Of a stretch of DNA of 64,000 bases, positions 24,457 through 32,929 are shown in pieces. The stretch is from assembly GCA_947495035.1 (NCBI GenBank), contig CANLXI010000024.1, positions 1-64,000 of the forward strand. The letters are read 5' to 3'. Each line of letters begins with the position of its first letter. Within the stretch, counting starts at the first letter, position 1. Source of the DNA: an uncultured Granulosicoccus sp. GTDB taxonomy: Bacteria; Pseudomonadota; Gammaproteobacteria; Granulosicoccales; Granulosicoccaceae. The position numbers and the translations under genes are program-made. Under the pieces are notes generated by a model. It searched no databases. It saw only the letters and a program-made list of their open reading frames with translations, and was not told where the DNA came from.

Positions 24457-26412
24457 ATGGACATGATTGATTCGATAACGGATGTGCTTGGCCAGGATGG
24501 GCCGATTGCCAGACATCTGAAAGGCTTTGCGCCACGCGCGGAACAGCAGCACCTGGCTGAGGCCATCTTCAGCACGCTCGAAAAGGGTTCCGTGCTGGTC
24601 GGTGAGGCTGGTACCGGCACCGGCAAGACCTTCGCCTATCTGGTGCCGGCAATTCTGTCCGGTCAGCGCATCATCATCTCCACCGGAACACGTCATCTGC
24701 AGGATCAGCTGTTTTACAGTGATCTGCCGTTGATCAAGAAAGCTCTGTCTTCGGGGGTGTCAACCAGCCTGCTGAAAGGGCGAGCCAATTATCTGTGCAA
24801 GCACCGTCTCGAGCGTGCGATGCGCAATCCGGCCCTGCTCGATGAGAAGCACCAGCAACATCTGCGTCTCATTGCCGATTGGGCGCGCCGAACCACCACC
24901 GGCGACATCGCTGAGGTGATGAACGTGCCGGAAGACTCCATGGCCTGGAGCTTCGTGGTGTCCAACATCGAGTTCTGTTCCAAGCACGAGTTCGAGGATC
25001 TGGAAGACTGTTACGTTCACCATGCCCGCAAGAAGGCGCAGGAGTCGGACATCGTGGTGATCAACCACCATCTGTTATCGGCTGATCTGGCGCTCAAGGA
25101 GCAGGGTTTCGGGGAGCTGCTGCCCAGCGCCAATGGTTTTGTCATTGATGAAGCACATCAGCTGCCTGATATTGCTGCACAGTTCTTCGGGCACAAGTTC
25201 AGCAGCCGCCAGATACTGGATCTGGCCCGCGACACGGTCGGCGAGCAATTGCACGAAGCCCCGGACATGCGAGAGCTGCGTGATCTGGCGCAGGAACTGG
25301 AGACCGGCATTCGGCATTTTCGGCTGGCCTTTCCCATCGAGCCGGGGCGCGATGCCTGGGTGACAATGAAGGATACCGCTGCGATCGAGCGTGAGCTGGA
25401 GCGGCTGACCATCCTGCTTGGCTCTCTTGAAGAGGCCTTGGCTGAAGGAGCCAGTCGCGGCAAGGGGCTCGAGAGCTGTCACAAGCGTGCCTTGCAGCAT
25501 GCCGAGACACTGAAACGATTTGTCCAGAATCCGGCTGATGGCGAGTATGTGCACTGGTATGAAACCTTCCGTAACGGCTTCAGCCTGAACATGACTCCGA
25601 TGACGGTCGCCACCCCGTTTCAGAAGGCCATGGAGGCGATGACGTCCAGCTGGGTCTTTACCTCGGCAACGCTGGCCGTGGGTGGGGACTTCAGTCATTT
25701 CAGCAGTCAGCTGGGGCTGGAAGATTGTCGCGAGCTGCAGGTGGATAGTCCGTTCGATTATCGGCACAACGCCTTGCTGTATCTGCCGGAAGGTCTGCCG
25801 GAACCCCAACACGCCACCTATACCTCGGCCATCGTGGAGAAGATCAAGCCGGTGTTGCAGGCCAGTGAGGGGCGCGCCTTTCTGCTGTTCACCAGCTATC
25901 GAGCCCTGCACGAAGCGGAGCGACTACTGGAAGGTCAGGTCGATTACCCGATACTGGTGCAGGGGCAGATGCCCAAGCGAGAGCTCATCGAAGCCTTTCA
26001 GGCCGTCGGCAATGCGGTGTTGTTGGGTACCAGCAGTTTCTGGGAAGGTGTGGACGTGCGTGGTGATGCCCTGTCTCTGGTGGTGATCGATAAATTGCCA
26101 TTCGGATCTCCCGGTGACCCGGTCATGAGTGCTCGTATCGACCACATGAAACGGGCAGGCGGCAATCCGTTCTTCGAGTTCCAGATGCCGCAGGCAGCCA
26201 TCGCACTGAAGCAGGGTGTCGGGCGATTGATTCGTGATGTAACCGATCGCGGTGTACTGATGCTGTGCGATCCACGCATTCGCAGTCGTCATTACGGTGA
26301 GGTGTTCATCACCAGCCTGCCACCCATGCCCATCACGCGTGGTCTGGATGAAGTCCAGGAATTCTACCAATCGGCCAGGCAAGTCCTGGATGAGGAAGTT
26401 GCACAATCATGA
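24457..26412 (+). CDS. yoaA: YoaA/DinG-type ATP-dependent DNA helicase
   Basis: 651 residues of the XPD/DinG superfamily 2 group. Walker A is GEAGTGTGKTFAYLVPA (about residues 49-65), and the DEAH box is FVIDEAHQLPDIAAQFF. Cysteines in NYLCKHRLE, FCSKHEF and LEDCYVHHARKKA are placed to bind a 4Fe-4S cluster. C-terminal motifs include LLGTSSFWEGVDVRGDALS and QGVGRLIRD. YoaA works in DNA repair with polymerase III chi and helps remove replication blocks. DinG is the alternative name, but length and motifs fit YoaA better. It overlaps tsaB by 4 bases. Confidence 0.9.
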   Translation: MDMIDSITDVLGQDGPIARHLKGFAPRAEQQHLAEAIFSTLEKGSVLVGEAGTGTGKTFAYLVPAILSGQRIIISTGTRHLQDQLFYSDLPLIKKALSSGVSTSLLKGRANYLCKHRLERAMRNPALLDEKHQQHLRLIADWARRTTTGDIAEVMNVPEDSMAWSFVVSNIEFCSKHEFEDLEDCYVHHARKKAQESDIVVINHHLLSADLALKEQGFGELLPSANGFVIDEAHQLPDIAAQFFGHKFSSRQILDLARDTVGEQLHEAPDMRELRDLAQELETGIRHFRLAFPIEPGRDAWVTMKDTAAIERELERLTILLGSLEEALAEGASRGKGLESCHKRALQHAETLKRFVQNPADGEYVHWYETFRNGFSLNMTPMTVATPFQKAMEAMTSSWVFTSATLAVGGDFSHFSSQLGLEDCRELQVDSPFDYRHNALLYLPEGLPEPQHATYTSAIVEKIKPVLQASEGRAFLLFTSYRALHEAERLLEGQVDYPILVQGQMPKRELIEAFQAVGNAVLLGTSSFWEGVDVRGDALSLVVIDKLPFGSPGDPVMSARIDHMKRAGGNPFFEFQMPQAAIALKQGVGRLIRDVTDRGVLMLCDPRIRSRHYGEVFITSLPPMPITRGLDEVQEFYQSARQVLDEEVAQS

Positions 26413-27113
26413 ACCTGCTGGCCATTGAAACCTCCACGGATGCCTGTTCGGTCGGCTTGTCCGTTGATGGCGAGCTGCTGCTGGATCACCGCATCGCCGC
26501 ACAGCAACATGGTGTGCTGGTGTTGCCGATGGTTGATGCCCTGATGAATCGCGCGGGTATGGCACCCGCGCAGATCGATGGCGTGATATTCGGTCGTGGT
26601 CCGGGCAGTTTTACCGGTGTGCGAATCGGAGTGGCTGTGACCCAGGGTATCGCGCTGGGAGCCGACGCCGGTGTGCATGGCGTTTCCACGTTGCAGTCGC
26701 TGGCGCAGGGATGCTACCGGGTTCATGGCGAGACTCACGTCGCCGTGAGTCTGGATGCGCGCATGGATGAAGTGTATTTCGCCGCCTTTGCCTGTGACGA
26801 TGAAGGCGTGATGCAACCGGTCATCGATGAGATGCTGGTCGCGCCCGGGCAGGTGCCTGACTTGCCGACAGGCAGTGACTGGTGCTGGGCGGGTTCCGGG
26901 GCTGAACGCTATCGGGAGCAGGTACTGGCCTCGGCGCTGGATGCGCGTATTCATGCCGACTGCTGGCCGATGGCGCAGGATCTGCTGAGGCTGGGTTTGG
27001 CGGCTGTTTCGACTTCGGCGCTGTTGCCTGCCGAACAGGCAGCGCCGGTCTACCTGCGCGACAAGGTGGCGCAGACCACGGCTGAGCGTGCCGCGCTGGC
27101 AAGATGCGACTGA
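26409..27113 (+). CDS. tsaB: tRNA t6A synthesis protein TsaB
   Basis: 234 residues. It is an inactive ASKHA paralogue that pairs with TsaD and TsaE to make N6-threonylcarbamoyladenosine at position 37 of ANN-decoding tRNAs. The N-terminus MNLLAIETSTDACSVGL and the motif GRGPGSFTGVRIGVAVTQGI are characteristic. DARMDEVYFAAF follows. The 4-base overlap with yoaA (ATGA) implies coupled translation, an arrangement common in gammaproteobacteria. Confidence 0.95.
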   Translation: MNLLAIETSTDACSVGLSVDGELLLDHRIAAQQHGVLVLPMVDALMNRAGMAPAQIDGVIFGRGPGSFTGVRIGVAVTQGIALGADAGVHGVSTLQSLAQGCYRVHGETHVAVSLDARMDEVYFAAFACDDEGVMQPVIDEMLVAPGQVPDLPTGSDWCWAGSGAERYREQVLASALDARIHADCWPMAQDLLRLGLAAVSTSALLPAEQAAPVYLRDKVAQTTAERAALARCD

Positions 27114-27132
27114 CGGATGCGTTGACCGTCAG
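27110..27132 (+). terminator. Hairpin at the tsaB stop codon
   Basis: A 7-bp perfect stem, CTGACGG with CCGTCAG, has a 9-base loop and includes the tsaB stop codon TGA. It faces the convergent end of the Spx-like gene. No T-run is present. Confidence 0.4.
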
Positions 27133-27161
27133 CCGCTGTCGCCATGAAAGGGTCTGACTGC

Positions 27162-27518
27162 CTAGGCGAAGATGCCCGCGTAGAGCTCGGGTTTGAAACC
27201 GACTTCGATGCGATCTTCCATCGTCAACACCGGCCGCTTGATGATGCTCGGGTTGTCCAGCATCAGTTCGATGGCCGTGGCCTCATCGATGTTGTCCTTG
27301 GTCTCTTGCGGTACGTTTCGCCAGGTGGTGCCGCGGCGGTTCAACAGGATCTCCCAACCCGTGACAGCGATCCAGTCTCGAAGCCTCTCCTCGTCGATAC
27401 CGGCTTTCCTGTAGTCGTGAAACTCATGTTCGATGTCATGTTCCACCAACCATTTACGCGCCTTTTTCATCGTGTCGCAGTTGGGGATGCCGAATATCCG
27501 GATAGAGGCCTGTTTCAT
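27162..27518 (-). CDS. Spx/ArsC-family protein (YffB-like)
   Basis: 118 residues with a thioredoxin-like ArsC fold. The N-terminal motif FGIPNCDTMKKARKWL has one Cys where ArsC and Spx have their redox centre. Further motifs are YRKAGIDEERLRDW, LLNRRGTTWRNV and IIKRPVL, the last binding thiol cofactor near the cis-Pro. Proteins of this group in proteobacteria (YffB) bind glutathione; arsenate reductase activity is unlikely without the other ArsC residues. It is adjacent to dps and oxyR, which suits a redox-stress setting but proves nothing. Confidence 0.85.
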   Translation of the reverse strand: MKQASIRIFGIPNCDTMKKARKWLVEHDIEHEFHDYRKAGIDEERLRDWIAVTGWEILLNRRGTTWRNVPQETKDNIDEATAIELMLDNPSIIKRPVLTMEDRIEVGFKPELYAGIFA

Positions 27519-27633
27519 GAGTCACACACTGGAATGGTCGTTTGCGGAAGGGCTATCTTGTACACCAGTCAGATGATTTTTTGAAGCCGGATCTTTTCTG
27601 TCGCCACTGGTGCTCTGGCTGTTGCAACCGGGC

Positions 27634-28083
27634 TCATTTCTGACTGGCTTGCAGCATCCAGAGGGTCTTCTCGTGAGTCGCCAGGCGGTCCGTCAGCAGG
27701 CCGGCCGTGACCTCATCGCCTTCATCGGCTGCCTGGGCAATCGCTTGCCGCAGGGTGTCGGCGAGGGTACGATGGGCCGTGATGGTATTCGAGATCATGT
27801 CCGCAGCACTGTGGGCAGGGGCCGCGTCATCACCGGCGTAGGACATCATTTCTGCAACGGATACCGGAGCGAGGGCACCCAGAATACGGATGCGTTCCGC
27901 GATGTCATCCAGCGCCCCTGACAACTCGGTGTACTGCTCTTCGAACAGGCCGTGGAGTTGGCGGAAGTTCGGGCCTTCCACATTCCAGTGATAGCTCTGA
28001 GTCTGGAAATACAGATTGAAAGTCTGTCCCAATACGTGTCGCAAGTTGTCGACAGTCTTCTGATTCGTTCCGTTCATTGACAT
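27634..28083 (-). CDS. dps: Dps-family DNA-binding ferritin
   Basis: 149 residues from the ATG at 28083, which has GAGG six bases upstream; the longer open frame to 28266 is not coding. Dps forms a 12-mer cage that oxidises iron with hydrogen peroxide and protects DNA. The ferroxidase residues lie in QTQSYHWNVEGPNF and LHGLFEEQYTELSGALDDIAERI. There is no lysine-rich N-terminal tail, so strong DNA binding is not certain. It is divergent from oxyR, the usual activator of dps under peroxide stress. Confidence 0.92.
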   Translation of the reverse strand: MSMNGTNQKTVDNLRHVLGQTFNLYFQTQSYHWNVEGPNFRQLHGLFEEQYTELSGALDDIAERIRILGALAPVSVAEMMSYAGDDAAPAHSAADMISNTITAHRTLADTLRQAIAQAADEGDEVTAGLLTDRLATHEKTLWMLQASQK

Positions 28084-28090
28084 TTTTCGC

Positions 28091-28113
28091 CTCGTCTCTG
28101 TTCTTGAGACGAG
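28091..28113 (-). promoter_or_regulatory. Perfect inverted repeat in the dps leader, reaching the ribosome binding site
   Basis: On the dps strand the 8-bp arms CTCGTCTC and GAGACGAG surround the 7-base loop AAGAACA. The right arm runs into the GAGG ribosome binding site six bases before the ATG. The left arm begins just after the predicted -10 box. It may be a repressor operator at the start site, an mRNA structure limiting translation, or both. Confidence 0.55.
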
Positions 28114-28142
28114 ACTATATGGTATGAATGAATATTCATGAA
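28114..28142 (-). promoter_or_regulatory. Predicted dps promoter
   Basis: TATAGT (28119-28114, 5/6 match) follows a weak -35, TTCATG (28142-28137), by 17 bases. A weak -35 is expected where OxyR activates. Confidence 0.35.
28128..28139. promoter_or_regulatory. 12-bp palindrome in the dps-oxyR intergenic region
   Basis: ATGAATATTCAT is a perfect palindrome overlapping the predicted dps -35. It also lies 41 bases before the oxyR start, so a bound regulator could affect both genes. It does not match the four-part ATAG/CTAT OxyR consensus well. Confidence 0.35.
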
Positions 28143-28180
28143 ATTGATAATTTGAATGTTCGTAATCGAGTGTGTCTATC

Positions 28181-29095
28181 ATGATCACCTTGCAGCAACT
28201 TCGATTTCTGGCGGCACTGGCTGCAACCCTGAACTTCTCCAGGGCTGCGGAACTGGCTTTCGTCACTCAGCCGACATTGAGTTCCGGTATCAGGGAGCTG
28301 GAGGATCGCCTGGGCGTCGCCCTGGTCGAACGGACGCGGCACAGCGTCATGTTGACCCCGATCGGTCGCGAGATCGTGGAACGCTCGAAGGATGTACTCC
28401 ATCGTGTCTCGGAAATCGAGAGCGTGGCCAGCGCGCACTCGAATCCCGAGCAGGGAAAATTCACTCTGGGGGCGATACCCACGGTCGGGCCTTACCTCGT
28501 GCCGGCAGCGCTGCCGGCAATCCGTCGACGATTTCCCGACCTTGGTCTTTATCTGCGTGAGGAGGTGACGGAAAGTCTGGTTGAAGGGGTTGCTTCAGGC
28601 CGGCTGGACATGGCGCTGATTGCCCTGCCATTTGATATCGCCAATCTGGAACATGTGACATTGTTCGACGACGGTTATCAACTGGCCGTGGCCAGAACGG
28701 AGTCGAAGGAGTCCGGCGAGGAGGTTAGAGATTCCCTGTTTCGTGGCCGGGATCTGATGCTGCTGGAAAGCGGGCATTGCCTGCAGCGACATGCCCTGGC
28801 GGCGTTTCCCGGCCATGAGTTGTCACTGGATGACAGTTTTGCGGCCACCAGCCTGCTTACTCTGGTGGCAATGGTGTCAGAGGGCCTGGGTGTCACCCTG
28901 TTGCCGGAACTGGCGATCGATGGTGGGGTGGCGGCACATGCCGCTATCGATCTGGTGCCCTTGCCGGATGCCTGCCCACGAACCATCGCGCTGGCCTGGC
29001 GCAAGAGTTCGCCGCACAATACCTTGTTTCGATCAATAGCCGGGATCCTGGCAGCCAGCCAGGATCGATCTCCCATCCATCAGACCATGGCATGA
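28181..29095 (+). CDS. oxyR: OxyR-like LysR regulator lacking the resolving cysteine
   Basis: 304 residues from ATG 28181 (a GTG three codons earlier is possible). The N-terminal winged helix is TLQQLRFLAALAATLNFSRA with TQPTLSSGIRELEDRLGV. The C-terminal sensor domain has the peroxidatic-Cys motif MLLESGHCLQRHAL, with Cys200. E. coli OxyR has the second, disulfide-forming Cys nine residues later; here that residue is Phe209 (AAFPGHEL). ATSLLTLVAMVSEGLGVTLLPELA matches OxyR closely. It is divergent from dps, a typical OxyR target. A one-Cys mechanism is inferred. Confidence 0.88.
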   Translation: MITLQQLRFLAALAATLNFSRAAELAFVTQPTLSSGIRELEDRLGVALVERTRHSVMLTPIGREIVERSKDVLHRVSEIESVASAHSNPEQGKFTLGAIPTVGPYLVPAALPAIRRRFPDLGLYLREEVTESLVEGVASGRLDMALIALPFDIANLEHVTLFDDGYQLAVARTESKESGEEVRDSLFRGRDLMLLESGHCLQRHALAAFPGHELSLDDSFAATSLLTLVAMVSEGLGVTLLPELAIDGGVAAHAAIDLVPLPDACPRTIALAWRKSSPHNTLFRSIAGILAASQDRSPIHQTMA

Positions 29096-29139
29096 CGGCG
29101 AGATCGCCTTGCGTTATGGTTCCGGACAGGCAGGCTGGC

Positions 29140-29160
29140 GTCCCGATCAGTGATCGGGAC
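29140..29160. terminator. Bidirectional hairpin between oxyR and dapD
   Basis: A 21-base palindrome with 10-bp arms, GTCCCGATCA and TGATCGGGAC, around a single central G. It lies between convergent gene ends. The physical hairpin would be an 8-bp stem with a 5-base loop. There is no T-run on either side. Confidence 0.45.
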
Positions 29161-29173
29161 AGGCTGCGGTGAA

Positions 29174-30007
29174 TCAGTCAGCCAGACGCAGCAGTTCGTT
29201 GATACCAACCTTGCTACGCGTCTTTTCATCCACTCGCTTGACGATGACAGCGCAATACAGGCTGTACTTTCCGTTGTCCGACGGCAGATTGCCGGAAACA
29301 ACCACCGAGCCTGCAGGAATGCGGCCGTAGCTCACTTCATCGCGCTCACGGTCATAGATGCGCGTGCTCTGGCCGATGTAGACACCCATCGAGATGACAG
29401 AGCCGGCTTCCACGATCACGCCTTCCACGACTTCGGAGCGCGCACCGACAAAGCAGTTGTCCTCGATGATGGTGGGAGATGCCTGCAAGGGCTCGAGCAC
29501 GCCACCGATGCCGACACCACCGGACAGATGCACATTCTTGCCGATCTGTGCACAGGAACCCACCGTGGCCCAGGTATCGACCATGGTGCCGGAATCGACA
29601 TACGCACCGATATTGACGTAGGAGGGCATCAGCACTGTGTTGGGAGCCACATAGCTGCCTTTGCGGGCCATGGCCGGCGGGACGACGCGCACGCCAGAGG
29701 CGGCGAATTCCTCGGTACTCATGTCGGTGAACTTGCCCGGCACCTTGTCGTAGAATTGAGTGAAACCACCCGCCTGGATGGGCGCATTGTCACGCAGCCG
29801 GAACGAGAGCAATACGGCCTTCTTCAGCCACTCGTTCACTTGCCACTCGCCGGGGGCACCCAGAGGCTCGGCGACACGAGCCTTGCCTGAATCCAGCAGT
29901 GCAATGGCTTGTTCGACAGCCTTGCCGATTTCGCCGTCAGCCTGTGCGGTGGTGATATCGGCACGGTTTTCCCAGGCATCATTGATGATGCTTTCGAGTT
30001 CGCTCAT
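29174..30007 (-). CDS. dapD: Tetrahydrodipicolinate N-succinyltransferase
   Basis: 277 residues from ATG 30007 (MSELESIINDAWENRADI), close to the E. coli protein length. It transfers succinyl from succinyl-CoA in lysine and diaminopimelate synthesis. The left-handed beta-helix hexapeptide repeats run from YVAPNTVLMPSYVNIGAYVD through GSCAQIGKNVHLSGGVGIGG and PTIIEDNCFVGARSEVVEGV. Met-rich and Ile-rich turns are typical. It follows dapC after 34 bases on the same strand, so the two enzymes of consecutive pathway steps are probably one transcript. Confidence 0.96.
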   Translation of the reverse strand: MSELESIINDAWENRADITTAQADGEIGKAVEQAIALLDSGKARVAEPLGAPGEWQVNEWLKKAVLLSFRLRDNAPIQAGGFTQFYDKVPGKFTDMSTEEFAASGVRVVPPAMARKGSYVAPNTVLMPSYVNIGAYVDSGTMVDTWATVGSCAQIGKNVHLSGGVGIGGVLEPLQASPTIIEDNCFVGARSEVVEGVIVEAGSVISMGVYIGQSTRIYDRERDEVSYGRIPAGSVVVSGNLPSDNGKYSLYCAVIVKRVDEKTRSKVGINELLRLAD

Positions 30008-30041
30008 TGTGTGGGTTCTCAGTAGTGGGTGAATGATTGAT

Positions 30042-31232
30042 TTAAAGACACTGGACGATACGTTGCGCTGCCGTGATGCAGTCATCCAGTGGGGCTACCA
30101 GCGCCAGTCGCAGATGATTGGCGCCCGGGTTGTAATTGTCTCTGCCCGGGGCCCTGGCCAGGTAGCTGCCGGGAACCGCGCGCACATTGAATTCTGCCAG
30201 CAGACGCTGCGTGAACTGCTGATCATCGACGGGCAGCTCCGGCCACAGGTAGAAGCCGGCGGGCGGGGTGCTGACGGTCAATGCCGGATTCAGGATGTCG
30301 GTGACGGCCTGGTATTTCTCATCATAGGCTGCTCGATTTTCGCTGACATGCGTTTCATCATTCCAGGCGGCGATGCTGGCAGCCTGAACGAAGCCTGACA
30401 TGGAGCATCCCTGGTAAGTGCGGTATTCGACGAAGCGTTTGATGAGAGTGGCGTCGCCAGCGACGAAACCGGAGCGCAGGCCCGGCAGGTTGGATCGCTT
30501 CGAGAGCGAATGGAAGACCAGGCAACGCTCGTAGTCGTCAAGCCCCATGGCGTGAGCCGCCTGTAACAGGCCGCAGGGTGGGCCGGAGGCTTCACGGTAG
30601 ATTTCGCTGTAGCACTCGTCACTGATGATGATGAAATCGTGTTGCTGCGCCTTGCGGATCAGGCGCTTCAGGGCGGCTTCGGAGACCACGGCGCCAGTGG
30701 GATTGCCGGGTGTGCAAAGATAGATCATCTGGCAGGCCGCAAACTGCGCATCGCTGATGGCATCCAGGTTGGCATCGGCATTTTCGTCAATGGCGTAGAA
30801 TTCCGGTGTGCAGCCGGCGAGCAGGGCCGCACCTTCGTAGATCTGATAGAAGGGGTTGGGCATCAGCACCTGGCGATCGTGCCGGCTTCTGTCCAGTACG
30901 CACTGGGCGATGGCATACAGGCCTTCGCGTGTACCGTTGACGGGCAGTATGTGGTGTTCCGCCAGAGCGTCGGCACCGGTCAGTGCGTAACGCTGACACA
31001 GCCAGTTGGCAATCGATTGGCGCAGTTCATCGATGCCGCGGGTGGTGGGATATTTCTCTACCGTCCGCGCTGCAGCCTGCATGGCATCCAGAACGAACTG
31101 GGGGGCCGGATGCTTGGGTTCGCCGATGGACAGGGACACCGCAGGCAGGTCTGCGGGCGTGATGCCATCGAGCAGCTTGCGCAGCTTCTCGAACGGGTAG
31201 GGTTGCAACAAGTCGAGTTCAGGGTTTGTCAT
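30042..31232 (-). CDS. dapC: N-succinyldiaminopimelate aminotransferase
   Basis: 396 residues. It is a fold-type I PLP enzyme that makes N-succinyl-LL-diaminopimelate, the step after DapD. The N-terminus MTNPELDLLQPYPFEKLRKL is the DapC type. SIGEPKHPAP, YLCTPGNPTGAVVS, IISDECYSEIY and the PLP-lysine segment FHSLSKRSNLPGLRSGFVAG are all present. The ATG at 31232 is chosen over the longer frame because it begins the conserved N-terminus. A consensus -10 box lies only six bases before it. Confidence 0.94.
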   Translation of the reverse strand: MTNPELDLLQPYPFEKLRKLLDGITPADLPAVSLSIGEPKHPAPQFVLDAMQAAARTVEKYPTTRGIDELRQSIANWLCQRYALTGADALAEHHILPVNGTREGLYAIAQCVLDRSRHDRQVLMPNPFYQIYEGAALLAGCTPEFYAIDENADANLDAISDAQFAACQMIYLCTPGNPTGAVVSEAALKRLIRKAQQHDFIIISDECYSEIYREASGPPCGLLQAAHAMGLDDYERCLVFHSLSKRSNLPGLRSGFVAGDATLIKRFVEYRTYQGCSMSGFVQAASIAAWNDETHVSENRAAYDEKYQAVTDILNPALTVSTPPAGFYLWPELPVDDQQFTQRLLAEFNVRAVPGSYLARAPGRDNYNPGANHLRLALVAPLDDCITAAQRIVQCL

Positions 31233-31238
31233 TGCTCT

Positions 31239-31244
31239 ATTATA
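31239..31244 (-). promoter_or_regulatory. -10 box TATAAT just before dapC; also near-consensus on the plus strand
   Basis: TATAAT is separated from the dapC ATG by six bases (AGAGCA), so the transcript could start at the ATG. Read on the plus strand, TATTAT (31238-31243) could be the -10 of the DUF1415 gene starting at 31274. A good -35 is not seen for either. Confidence 0.45.
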
Positions 31245-31273
31245 ACGGCAGACCTGAATCACAAGAGCCCGAC

Positions 31274-31825
31274 TTGAGCAACAACTTGCCCGTGAATGAC
31301 ATCACCGCCACCATCGAGCACTGGCTCGATGCCATGGTCATCGGCCAGAACCTGTGTCCGTTTGCCAATGCAGCCAGGCGGCGCGGACAGGTCAGCATCG
31401 TGGTTGCCGCCGACAGCAGCACCGAACAATGCCTGCAGCAATTATCCGATGAAGCGCATCGCCTGGTAGACAATGAGGAAGAGCGAACTACCTTGCTGGT
31501 TCTGCCCGCGGGCTTCGAGGATTTTGATGACTATCTGGACTTGCTGGCTCTGGCCGAAGCCCTGTTCGAAGATCTGGAGTTCGATGGCATTCTGCAGATC
31601 GCCAGCTTTCACCCGGATTACCAGTTCGATGGTACCGACAAGGACGATGTCAGCAACTGGACCAATCGTGCACCCTTTCCGATCCTGCACCTGCTGCAGG
31701 AGGACAGTGTGGAAAAGGCGGTAGACAGCCATCCGGATCCGGACAGTATTCCGCAACGCAATATCGACCGCCTGGAACAACTGGGACTGGCGGGTGTGCT
31801 GAAGTTGCTGGAACGAGGGCACTGA
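31274..31825 (+). CDS. DUF1415 family protein
   Basis: 183 residues from a TTG at 31274; GTG at 31292 and an upstream frame open to 31226 are other choices. The first is favoured because the region before it overlaps dapC and the likely promoter. Family motifs are IGQNLCPFANAARR near the N-terminus and LQIASFHPDYQFDGTD in the middle, with PFPILHLLQED and IPQRNIDRLEQLG later. DUF1415 proteins are widespread in proteobacteria and uncharacterised. The conserved Cys and His could bind a metal. It is divergent from dapC. Confidence 0.85.
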   Translation: MSNNLPVNDITATIEHWLDAMVIGQNLCPFANAARRRGQVSIVVAADSSTEQCLQQLSDEAHRLVDNEEERTTLLVLPAGFEDFDDYLDLLALAEALFEDLEFDGILQIASFHPDYQFDGTDKDDVSNWTNRAPFPILHLLQEDSVEKAVDSHPDPDSIPQRNIDRLEQLGLAGVLKLLERGH

Positions 31826-31891
31826 CGGCGGCGCGGGAAGGTCAATGCTCAGTTGGTGAACTTGCCAGTCTCGGTTTGTCCTTTTTTTTCT

Positions 31892-32929
31892 TCAATCTTG
31901 TCTCAGACGCTTTTCCGGCGCCATCTTGTCGGAAAGTTCAGGGTCATACAGATGGCAGGCGACAGCGCGCTCCTCATCGACGTTTATCCATGCCGGATAC
32001 AGCTGACGACAGTACTCGGTAGCCCGTGGGCAGCGCGGGTGAAAATGGCAGCCGTCGGGTGGGGCGCTGGCTGAGGGGACTTCGCCGTCAAGTTTTTCCA
32101 GCTGCTGACCCAGAGCCGGATCCGGAATCGGTGAGGCACCACGCAGAGCCTGAGTGTAGGGGTGCAGGGGTTTGTCGAATATCTCCGGGACACGGCCCTT
32201 TTCCACAATACGTCCCAGGTACATGACCGCCAGGCGCTGGCAGAAGTAACGAACCACTCCCAGATCGTGGGAGATGAACAGGATGGACAGATTGCGCCGT
32301 TCCATCAGATTCTTCATCAGTTCCAGCATCTGCGCCTGAATGGACACATCCAGTGCGCTGACCGGTTCATCCGCGACAATGAATTCCGGATCAACCGACA
32401 GTGCCCGAGCCAGTGCGATACGTTGCCGCTGACCTCCTGAAAACTCGTGCGGATAGCGTTCTGCCGCGGCAGGCGACAAGCCGACTTCAGTCAGCAACTC
32501 GGCGACGCGATTGCCACGTTGTTGCGGCTCAACAGTGCCATGTACCTTCAGGCATTCTTCAAGAATCCTGCCCACCCGCATGCGCGGGTTGAGCGATGAA
32601 TAGGGGTCCTGGAAAACCATCTGCATGCGCTGGCGGAATTTGCGCAGCTCCGGTCTGGATGAATGAGTGATGTCGTGTTCATCGAAGACAAGGCCGCCGG
32701 CGTCAGGGTCGAGTAGTCGCAGCACCAGTCGGCCTACGGTGGATTTGCCACAGCCGGATTCACCGACCAGTCCATAGGACTCACCACGATCGACGTTGAA
32801 GCTGACGCCATCCACGGCACGCACTGTATCGCCGGCGCGGCCGAAGGGGCCACGTTGAGTCGTGAAGAACTTCTGCAAATCACGCACCTGTACCAGCGGC
32901 GCTTTGGAGGGTGTCGTCATCTTGTTCAT
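31892..32929 (-). CDS. Peptide-type ABC transporter ATP-binding protein (DppF/OppF-like)
   Basis: 345 residues. Walker A is GLVGESGCGKSTVGR, the signature is EFSGGQRQRIALARAL and Walker B is FIVADEPVSALD, followed by the H-loop ISHDLG. The C-terminal oligopeptide-family extension has Cys in HPRCPRATEYC and ACHL, which in relatives binds an iron-sulfur cluster. It powers import together with the DppD-like subunit, whose gene it overlaps by 4 bases. It is the last gene of the five-gene unit. Confidence 0.93.
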   Translation of the reverse strand: MNKMTTPSKAPLVQVRDLQKFFTTQRGPFGRAGDTVRAVDGVSFNVDRGESYGLVGESGCGKSTVGRLVLRLLDPDAGGLVFDEHDITHSSRPELRKFRQRMQMVFQDPYSSLNPRMRVGRILEECLKVHGTVEPQQRGNRVAELLTEVGLSPAAAERYPHEFSGGQRQRIALARALSVDPEFIVADEPVSALDVSIQAQMLELMKNLMERRNLSILFISHDLGVVRYFCQRLAVMYLGRIVEKGRVPEIFDKPLHPYTQALRGASPIPDPALGQQLEKLDGEVPSASAPPDGCHFHPRCPRATEYCRQLYPAWINVDEERAVACHLYDPELSDKMAPEKRLRQD

